NCBI GenBank assembly: GCA_947311785.1
Contig: CAMZLW010000075.1
Coordinates: 1 to 50,630, forward strand
Reading direction: 5' to 3'
From: an uncultured Ignavibacteriales bacterium
GTDB lineage: Bacteria; Bacteroidota; Ignavibacteria; Ignavibacteriales; Melioribacteraceae
Length of the DNA: 50,630 nucleotides
The notes under the pieces are model-generated. The model was not told the DNA's origin. It made no database searches and saw only the letters and a list, made by a program, of their open reading frames with translations. The position numbers and the translations under genes were made by a program. This document shows positions 46,137 to 50,630 of the stretch, piece after piece. The first letter of the stretch is position 1, and the number at the start of each line of letters is the position of its first letter.

Positions 46137-46577
46137 TTACATCTTCATTACTTCTTTGGCTATTGTTTCGTATGGTTCCTCAATTTCCTTCATGTATTCA
46201 TCGTACAATTTAGGATTCCACACTTCGATGTATTTATTCATTCCAAGAATAACTACATCTTTTTCAATCTTTGCATGTTCAATTAATTTTTTTGGAACTA
46301 ACAATCTAGATTGGGTATCAAACTGGTCCTCAGCGGCTTCTTGCAAAAAGAGTCTCATAAACCTTGTGTCTTCAGGATCAAAACTATTTAATTTATCAAG
46401 CTTGTTTGCTACTAGCTCTCTCCAATAATCCATAGGATAGATATTAATGCATTGTAGCGAACCACGAGTAAGTACAAAAGTATCGTTAGCTTCAGACGAC
46501 ACAAATTTCCTTAACTTGGCAGGAATAGAAATTCTACCTTTTGCATCTATTGAATAATTAAAACTACCTAAAAACAT
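46137..46577 (-). CDS. mraZ: Transcriptional regulator MraZ
   Basis: MraZ is an AbrB-fold DNA-binding protein that controls its own dcw operon. The 146-residue protein contains two MraZ repeats, each with a DxKGR-type motif: SIDAKGRISIPAKLR (near 9-23) and DTQSRLLVPKKLIEHA (near 88-103). It is the first gene of the cluster, with candidate operator repeats just upstream. Confidence 0.95.
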   Translation of the reverse strand: MFLGSFNYSIDAKGRISIPAKLRKFVSSEANDTFVLTRGSLQCINIYPMDYWRELVANKLDKLNSFDPEDTRFMRLFLQEAAEDQFDTQSRLLVPKKLIEHAKIEKDVVILGMNKYIEVWNPKLYDEYMKEIEEPYETIAKEVMKM

Positions 46578-46612
46578 ATTTTTTTCAGTTTATTTTTGAC
46601 ATCTTGAGGGAA

Positions 46613-46632
46613 TTCTAAACACTTTTTCCCAC
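46613..46632 (-). promoter_or_regulatory. Candidate MraZ operator repeats
   Basis: On the minus strand GTGGGAAAAA and GTGTTTAGAA follow each other at a 10-base period, just downstream of the -10 element. MraZ proteins bind short direct repeats of a GTG/TGGG type spaced by about one helical turn. Only one repeat is a good GTGGGA, so this is a candidate. Two further AAGTGGGG copies lie on the plus strand at 46735-46742 and 46794-46801. Confidence 0.4.
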
Positions 46633-46640
46633 TACTACAC

Positions 46641-46670
46641 AAAATAACTCTTTTTACAGGAAAATGTCAA
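46641..46670 (-). promoter_or_regulatory. Sigma70-like promoter of the dcw operon (mraZ promoter)
   Basis: TTGACA (46670-46665) and TATTTT (46646-46641) are separated by 18 bases on the minus strand. The predicted start is near 46634, giving an mraZ leader of about 57 bases. The possible MraZ repeats begin right at the start site, a position suited to repression. The rest of 46671-46812 is AT-rich without a gene. Confidence 0.6.
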
Positions 46671-46812
46671 GTTATATTTATAGTTTTTTTTTGTTAAACC
46701 GTGATATATAATGAAGTTAGAGGATTAATAAACCAAGTGGGGTATTATAACATATAGTTATAAATAAATTGGTTAATTTATGGAGTAAAATAGAAGTGGG
46801 GACTTTAAACTG

Positions 46813-46885
46813 AGCCAACTAGCGGAGTCGAACCGCTGACCTACTCATTACGAATGAGTTGCTCTACCAACTGAGCTAAGTTGGC
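46813..46885 (-). tRNA. tRNA-Thr (anticodon CGT)
   Basis: The 73-base minus-strand sequence folds as a tRNA: acceptor arms GCCAACT/AGTTGGC, D-arm GCTC..GAGC, anticodon stem ACTCA/TGAGT with loop TTCGTAA, and T-arm with GGTTCGACTCC. The anticodon CGT reads ACG (threonine). The discriminator is T, and CCA is not encoded (the next bases are CAG). It begins one base beyond the T-run of the hairpin at 46887-46927. Confidence 0.96.
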
Positions 46886-46886
46886 C

Positions 46887-46927
46887 TAAAAACATAAATG
46901 AGTGCACAACAATGTACACTCATTTAT
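46887..46927 (-). terminator. Intrinsic terminator downstream of the COX24-like gene
   Basis: ATAAATGAGTG (46894-46904) and CACTCATTTAT (46917-46927) form a perfect 11-bp stem with a 12-base loop, followed on the minus strand by GTTTTTA. It should end the HU-TPR-COX24-like transcript, immediately before the tRNA-Thr gene. If read-through occurs, the tRNA could be made from the same transcript. Confidence 0.7.
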
Positions 46928-46954
46928 TGGTAAAATTGATTAAAAACTAAAAGA

Positions 46955-47047
46955 TTATACTTTCTTTTTATGTCTATTTTTTCTCAATCTTTTCTTTCTC
47001 TTATGAGTTGCCATTTTATGACGTTTTCTTTTCTTTCCACTAGGCAT
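46955..47047 (-). CDS. 30-residue basic protein, AURKAIP1/COX24 (mS38-like) family
   Basis: A small gene encodes MPSGKKRKRHKMATHKRKKR and ten more residues (ending KKKV), with a strong AAAGGAG site eight bases before the ATG. More than half the residues are Lys or Arg. Proteins of this kind, with KRKRHKMATHKRKKRLRKNRHKKK-like sequence, are widespread in FCB bacteria and annotated as AURKAIP1/COX24-domain proteins. The family includes mitochondrial ribosomal protein mS38, so a ribosomal small-subunit role is likely but inferred. It sits 13 bp after the TPR gene and before the terminator. Confidence 0.85.
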   Translation of the reverse strand: MPSGKKRKRHKMATHKRKKRLRKNRHKKKV

Positions 47048-47060
47048 AATGCTTTCTCCT

Positions 47061-47657
47061 TTAGTGATTATCTAATAAATTTTGTGCTTTAATTCCAATA
47101 TCGGAATTTGGATCTATATTAATTGCTTTCTTTAAGTACTCTTTCGATTTACTAATATCTCCATTTGCCGAACATACTATTCCTAAATTAAAATGTGCAA
47201 TTTGATGCTTAGGATTTAGAGTAATACCTTTCTCCATTGTTGAAATTGCCGAGTCGTAATTCCCTACTTGATAGTAACAAACTCCCATATCGATAATTAC
47301 ATCAACATTGTTAGGATTTTTTAGTAAATATTTTTTATAGTTTTCTATTGCTTTATCATAAAATCCAGAATCATTTAATAAATGAGCTAAATTTAATTGT
47401 GCATTTAAATCGTCTGGATTATTTTTAACATCTGCCTCTAAAGATTTAATTTCATTCAGAGTATTCATATCTGCACTATTGTGATTGTGTTCTACATTTG
47501 CAGAATTATTTTCAGCTTTTACTGCTACAACATTAGGTGAAACAAAAGTTCCGCCTGCATAAAGAATTACCATACCTACAAAAAACAGCAAAACAACTAA
47601 ATAAACAATTTTAGTAATGCTAATTTTTTTGAGATTATTTTCTTGCTCATTATTCAT
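47061..47657 (-). CDS. Membrane-anchored TPR protein
   Basis: The 198-residue protein has one membrane helix at about 16-36, a short Asn/His-rich linker (NVEHNHNSADMN), and then three to four tetratricopeptide repeats (LNAQLNLAHLLNDSGFYDKAIENYKKYL; VDVIIDMGVCYYQVGNYDSAI; HQIAHFNLGIVCSANGDISKSKEYLKKAI). TPRs mediate protein contacts; no enzymatic part is present. The gene starts on the base after the HU-like gene's stop, so the two are coupled. Partner unknown. Confidence 0.8.
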   Translation of the reverse strand: MNNEQENNLKKISITKIVYLVVLLFFVGMVILYAGGTFVSPNVVAVKAENNSANVEHNHNSADMNTLNEIKSLEADVKNNPDDLNAQLNLAHLLNDSGFYDKAIENYKKYLLKNPNNVDVIIDMGVCYYQVGNYDSAISTMEKGITLNPKHQIAHFNLGIVCSANGDISKSKEYLKKAINIDPNSDIGIKAQNLLDNH

Positions 47658-47960
47658 TTACGAGTTACTCTCTTTCAATTTCATTCCTTTATCAACAGCA
47701 CTTTTGAAGTCTTTTGAAAATTTAAATGTTGGAACATAATGTTCATCTACAAAAACTTTTTCACCAGTTCTTGGATTTCTTGCATATCTCGAATTTTTCT
47801 TTTTTACTCTGTAACTACCAAATCCTCTAATTTCAATTCCATTTCCGTCACGTAACGATTGAATTACTGTATTGAGGAATCCTTCTACAATTGCTTCTGT
47901 TTCTAGCTTTGTTAATCCAGTACCATCAGCCACTCTTTCCACGATATCAGCTTTGGTCAT
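47658..47960 (-). CDS. HU/IHF-family DNA-binding protein
   Basis: The 100-residue protein has the HU/IHF fold: MTKADIVERVADGTGLTKLETEAIV, then the beta-arm with GFGSYRVKKKNSRYARNPRTGE. The RNPRTGE segment includes the proline that intercalates into bent DNA. A nucleoid-shaping role is expected. It heads a three-gene operon with the TPR and COX24-like genes, and has AAGGA seven bases before the ATG. Confidence 0.93.
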   Translation of the reverse strand: MTKADIVERVADGTGLTKLETEAIVEGFLNTVIQSLRDGNGIEIRGFGSYRVKKKNSRYARNPRTGEKVFVDEHYVPTFKFSKDFKSAVDKGMKLKESNS

Positions 47961-47977
47961 ACCAATTCCTTAAACTT

Positions 47978-48006
47978 ATTATAGAAAATATATTAGAGCT
48001 ACGCAA
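47978..48006 (-). promoter_or_regulatory. Sigma70-like promoter of the HU operon
   Basis: On the minus strand TTGCGT (48006-48001) and TATAAT (47983-47978) are 17 bases apart, ideal spacing. The predicted start near 47971 leaves only about 10 bases before the ATG, just enough for the AAGGA site. Confidence 0.65.
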
Positions 48007-48122
48007 TTTATTAAAATGCCTTCAAATTTCAAAGCATTATTTGGGATAAGTTTTTATTTATAAATAGGTTAGAGCTTTAAACTAATACTAATTACAGTAA
48101 CTTCCTCACCAATACAGATAAT

Positions 48123-48142
48123 AGTGTGATAAAAATCACAGT
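48123..48142. promoter_or_regulatory. CRP-like operator upstream of the basic membrane protein gene
   Basis: AGTGTGATAAAAATCACAGT contains TGTGA-N6-TCACA, the exact E. coli CRP consensus half-sites at exact spacing. Its centre (between 48132 and 48133) lies about 61.5 bases before the predicted start (about 48194) of the promoter at 48159-48187, the classical class I activator distance. The cognate regulator is not in the window. Confidence 0.55.
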
Positions 48143-48158
48143 AATGAAAAAAAATGAT

Positions 48159-48187
48159 TTGAAAGAATTAAACAATAGTCATATATT
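48159..48187 (+). promoter_or_regulatory. Sigma70-like promoter of the basic membrane protein gene
   Basis: TTGAAA (48159-48164) and TATATT (48182-48187) are separated by 17 bases. The predicted start near 48194 lies about 20 bases before the ATG at 48214. Confidence 0.6.
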
Positions 48188-48213
48188 GGGTGCTTAATTA
48201 AAAAAGCAAATTG

Positions 48214-48639
48214 ATGGAATTATTACCTATAATATATTGGAGTTTATTAGGTGCTGGCGTTTTAGCTATAGTGGTAATAGTTATTTCTTTTATTACTTTT
48301 CAGTTTAAGAAGAAGTATGGTCTTATCCCTTCTGAAGAAGTAGTTGGAAAAGAGAGGAATAAAAAAGTACGAGTTACAAATCCTGATAAAAAGAAAAAAA
48401 CCGAAAAAAAACATCATCCAAAAGTTAAAACTCGTTCACGACAAAACAAAGATGTTAGGGCAAGCAAAGAAAAAAAAGTACAAACTTCAGATAGTGCCCT
48501 TTATAAAAGACCAACTCGCGATTCTAAAAGGAAAAGGATTGAAATAGTAAACCCAATAGACAACGATATTGATGCCACCCAAAGTAGCACTAAGTATAGA
48601 CCATTAAAAGTTAGTTCCAAACGCAACGATTGGAACTAA
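48214..48639 (+). CDS. Short single-pass membrane protein with a basic tail, unknown function
   Basis: The frame can open at TTG 48211, but ATG is the next codon; I use 48214 (141 aa). A membrane helix (about 4-29) is followed by a long, very basic, probably disordered tail (KKKKTEKKHHPKVKTRSRQNK and later SKRKRIEIV). No family is recognised. The tail could bind nucleic acid or acidic polymer at the inner face of the membrane. The stop codon lies inside a terminator stem. A CRP-like dyad and a good promoter precede it. Confidence 0.65.
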   Translation: MELLPIIYWSLLGAGVLAIVVIVISFITFQFKKKYGLIPSEEVVGKERNKKVRVTNPDKKKKTEKKHHPKVKTRSRQNKDVRASKEKKVQTSDSALYKRPTRDSKRKRIEIVNPIDNDIDATQSSTKYRPLKVSSKRNDWN

Positions 48640-48641
48640 CT
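48609..48641. terminator. Bidirectional terminator overlapping a stop codon
   Basis: AGTTAGTTCCAA (48609-48620) and TTGGAACTAACT (48630-48641) form a perfect 12-bp stem with a 9-base loop. TCTTTTAG follows on the plus strand and CTTTTAATGG on the minus strand. The TAA of the plus-strand gene (48637-48639) lies in the stem, and the convergent pepF gene ends at 48659, so one hairpin can serve both. Confidence 0.7.
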
Positions 48642-48658
48642 CTTTTAGATTAAACCCA

Positions 48659-50503
48659 TTAAATTAAAGACTCTAACAAATCTAACAACTCGTTCATTTT
48701 TTTAGTTACAGCAATAATTGGATCTGCTGTTGTCATATCAATTCCAGCCATTTTTAGTACGTCAATTGGATAAGCAGAGCTTCCTGAATGCAAGAAAGAT
48801 AGATACTTTTCTACCGAATTATTTTTACCCGATTTAATTTTTATTGATAATGATTCTGATGCAGCAAAACTTGTTGCATATTGATAAACATAAAAATTGT
48901 AATAAAAATGAGGAACTCTTGCCCATGTATATTTTTCCTCTTCATCCAACTCCATTTCGTTGCCCCAAAACTGAAGATGCAATTCACTATACAAATTTGA
49001 AAGCAAATCTGGAGTTAATGCTTCTCCATTCTGATTTTTTTCGTGTACAATTTGTTCAAACTTTGCAAAAAGTGTTTGTCTGTAAAATGTTGTTACAATG
49101 TTGTTTATGTGCTTTTCAATTAACGATAATTTTTCTTCCTTGCTCTCAGATTTTTCTATTAAATAATCCAACAGCAATGCTTCGTTAACAGTTGATGCAA
49201 CTTCGGCTACAAAAATGGAATAATTAGCATACGGATATGGCTGACTTTCACCAGTGTAATACGAGTGCATATTATGCCCCATCTCGTGAGTGAGTGTAAA
49301 AACATCGTTTAATTCATCACTCCAATTTAGAAGCACGTAAGGGTGAACTCCAAATGTTGTTCCCGAAGAATATGCCCCACTTCTTTTTGCTTTTGTTTCA
49401 TAAACATCAACCCAATTATTATCAAATGCAAATTTAACATCGTTGATGTAACTTTTGCCTAATGGAGTTAATGAATCTAACACCATTTTCATCCCATCCT
49501 CGTATGAGTATTTTTTCTTGACTGAAGGAAACAGAGTAACATAAGCATCGTATGCATGAAATGAATCTAGTTTAAGAAGTTTCTTTTTTAACTTAGCCCA
49601 TCTATGCAATGGGGCTAAGTTTTCTGTAACAGTATTAACAAGATTATCGTACACAGATAAAGGAATGTTGTTTGCATCTAATGCAGCTTCTCTGCTAGAA
49701 ATATAATTCCGAGTTGTAGCATTAAAGAAATCGGATTTAATATTGCCCCCAAACAATGCTCCAAGAGTATTTTTATGCTCTATGTATGGTGTGTAATAAT
49801 TTTTATAAAACCGTTTTCGATACTCTCTATCTAAGGAATACATTGCAGAACTATATCTACCATGGGTAATTTCAATGTCGTTTCCTTGCTCATCTTTTAT
49901 GGTAGGAAATTTCATATCTGCATTTGTTAACAATCCAAAAACAGATGAGGCAACCTGCAAAGCCGGAGATACGTTTGCCATCATTCTTTCTTGCTCGGAA
50001 CTTAACGTATGGTTTTTAGTCCGTAGCAAGTCATCAATAAGATGTTTGTATATTTCAAGTTCTTTATTCTCAGAAATAAATCCAAATAATTTATCTTCAG
50101 GAATTTCTAAAATTTCTGGTTTAATAAAAGAAGACGCCGCAGAAAGTTTTGCAGCAAGTGTCATTAACCTATCGTACATTCCTTGATAATTTTCGTTACT
50201 CAAATCTATATCTTTAGCCAACATTGCGTAGAGGTGTAGCTTGTCTAGAACAATTCCAATTTCTTCATCATATTTCAAACATCTTAATAAATTATCGGAG
50301 GACTCAGCCAATATGCCAGTAAATTTTGAAAGTTTTTCAGTTTTTCCATTTAACTCTTCAAATGCTTTTTCCCAGCTTTCATCCGAAGAATAAATATCAG
50401 TTAAATTCCACTTGAAACTATCTCCAATTTCGTTCCTTATAAGAAGCCCTGAATTACTATCTTCAGTTTCAAATAATTTTATCTTTTTAATTTCACTTAA
50501 CAT
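48659..50503 (-). CDS. pepF: Oligoendopeptidase F (M3 metallopeptidase)
   Basis: The 614-residue cytoplasmic zinc peptidase cleaves peptides of moderate length. The N-terminal PepF domain (about 110-190) precedes the M3 catalytic domain with the HExxH motif H406-E-M-G-H410 and the third zinc ligand E434 in FVAEVASTVNEALL. YTWARVPHFYYNFYVYQYA near the C-terminus is also typical. No signal peptide is seen. Length is normal. It is convergent with the basic membrane protein gene and shares its terminator; the start has GGGGGT upstream. Confidence 0.95.
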   Translation of the reverse strand: MLSEIKKIKLFETEDSNSGLLIRNEIGDSFKWNLTDIYSSDESWEKAFEELNGKTEKLSKFTGILAESSDNLLRCLKYDEEIGIVLDKLHLYAMLAKDIDLSNENYQGMYDRLMTLAAKLSAASSFIKPEILEIPEDKLFGFISENKELEIYKHLIDDLLRTKNHTLSSEQERMMANVSPALQVASSVFGLLTNADMKFPTIKDEQGNDIEITHGRYSSAMYSLDREYRKRFYKNYYTPYIEHKNTLGALFGGNIKSDFFNATTRNYISSREAALDANNIPLSVYDNLVNTVTENLAPLHRWAKLKKKLLKLDSFHAYDAYVTLFPSVKKKYSYEDGMKMVLDSLTPLGKSYINDVKFAFDNNWVDVYETKAKRSGAYSSGTTFGVHPYVLLNWSDELNDVFTLTHEMGHNMHSYYTGESQPYPYANYSIFVAEVASTVNEALLLDYLIEKSESKEEKLSLIEKHINNIVTTFYRQTLFAKFEQIVHEKNQNGEALTPDLLSNLYSELHLQFWGNEMELDEEEKYTWARVPHFYYNFYVYQYATSFAASESLSIKIKSGKNNSVEKYLSFLHSGSSAYPIDVLKMAGIDMTTADPIIAVTKKMNELLDLLESLI

Positions 50504-50630
50504 ATTACCCCCAATCAGTAGGATTATTTTATACTTAAAAAACTAAAACAAAAAAGGAGAAAAGAGGTGTAAGATGCTTATTTTTAGATAGTTAAAAAGA
50601 AAAATATTGCAAACAAACACCACTTTTCAG
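50504..50630. other. Leader region of pepF; nothing else recognised
   Basis: These 127 bases upstream of pepF contain AT-rich sequence with a possible -10 (TATAAA on the minus strand), but no convincing promoter pair. A plus-strand AAGGAGAAAAGAGG looks like a ribosome site but leads only to a five-codon frame. The window ends here. Confidence 0.4.

Noticed and set aside
46102-46428. 108-codon plus-strand frame opposite mraZ
   Set aside because: mraZ covers it with two family motifs, and the frame has no features of its own.
48015-48038. Weak hairpin AATGC...GCATT in the HU upstream region as a riboswitch or attenuator
   Set aside because: Only five uninterrupted pairs, it lies upstream of the predicted HU transcription start, and no known riboswitch features surround it.
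1-50630. CRISPR arrays, prophage, rRNA or intact insertion sequences
   Set aside because: No regularly spaced repeats, no integrase, transposase or phage structural genes, and no rRNA-like sequence were seen on either strand.

Overview
The window is AT-rich bacterial DNA with strong Shine-Dalgarno sites (AAGGAGGA before ftsZ and rpoZ), several sigma70-like promoters (TTGnnn-N17/18-TATnnT) and a secreted peptidase ending in a type IX secretion sorting domain of the NYPNPFNPSTTIRF type. Together these point to the Bacteroidota/Ignavibacteriota side of the FCB superphylum, most likely an Ignavibacteria-like organism. This lineage is inferred from protein style, not from a marker-gene search.

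Region 1 (about 0.2-12.5 kb, minus strand) is a surface-polysaccharide locus. In transcription order it holds an SLBB-domain export protein, a broken AlbA_2-type regulator gene, a Wzz-like chain-length protein, a Wzy-like polymerase, a Wzx-like flippase, three glycosyltransferases, UDP-glucuronate decarboxylase and an LhgO-type FAD oxidoreductase. Two gene remnants frame the wzz-to-glycosyltransferase block: a second, diverged 3' end of the SLBB gene (9510-9575) and a diverged 3' end of an SDR gene (2390-2461). I read these as scars of cassette exchange.

Region 2 (12.5-30.5 kb, both strands) is housekeeping: anmK, nfo, a membrane glycosyltransferase, dnaB, a family-4 uracil-DNA glycosylase, rpoZ-gmk-yicC, a cNMP-GAF-HATPase sensor without the usual phospho-acceptor histidine, miaA, a glycosyltransferase, prfA, a secreted M14 peptidase, glyS with a non-canonical start, gmhA and a GNAT acetyltransferase.

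Region 3 (30.5-46.7 kb, minus strand) is a complete, tightly overlapped division and cell wall (dcw) cluster: mraZ-rsmH-ftsL-ftsI-murE-murF-mraY-murD-ftsW-murG-murC-ftsQ-ftsA-ftsZ. It starts at a TTGACA-type promoter with possible MraZ boxes and ends at a hairpin terminator. MurE carries the DNPR motif expected for meso-diaminopimelate addition.

Region 4 (46.8-50.6 kb) holds tRNA-Thr(CGT), a 30-residue basic AURKAIP1/COX24-like protein, a TPR protein and an HU/IHF protein (minus), a short membrane protein with a CRP-like dyad upstream (plus), and oligoendopeptidase F (minus). No CRISPR array, prophage, intact insertion sequence or rRNA was seen. The least expected signals are the paired scars, the degenerate kinase, the AUC/UUG start of glyS and the CRP-like dyads.
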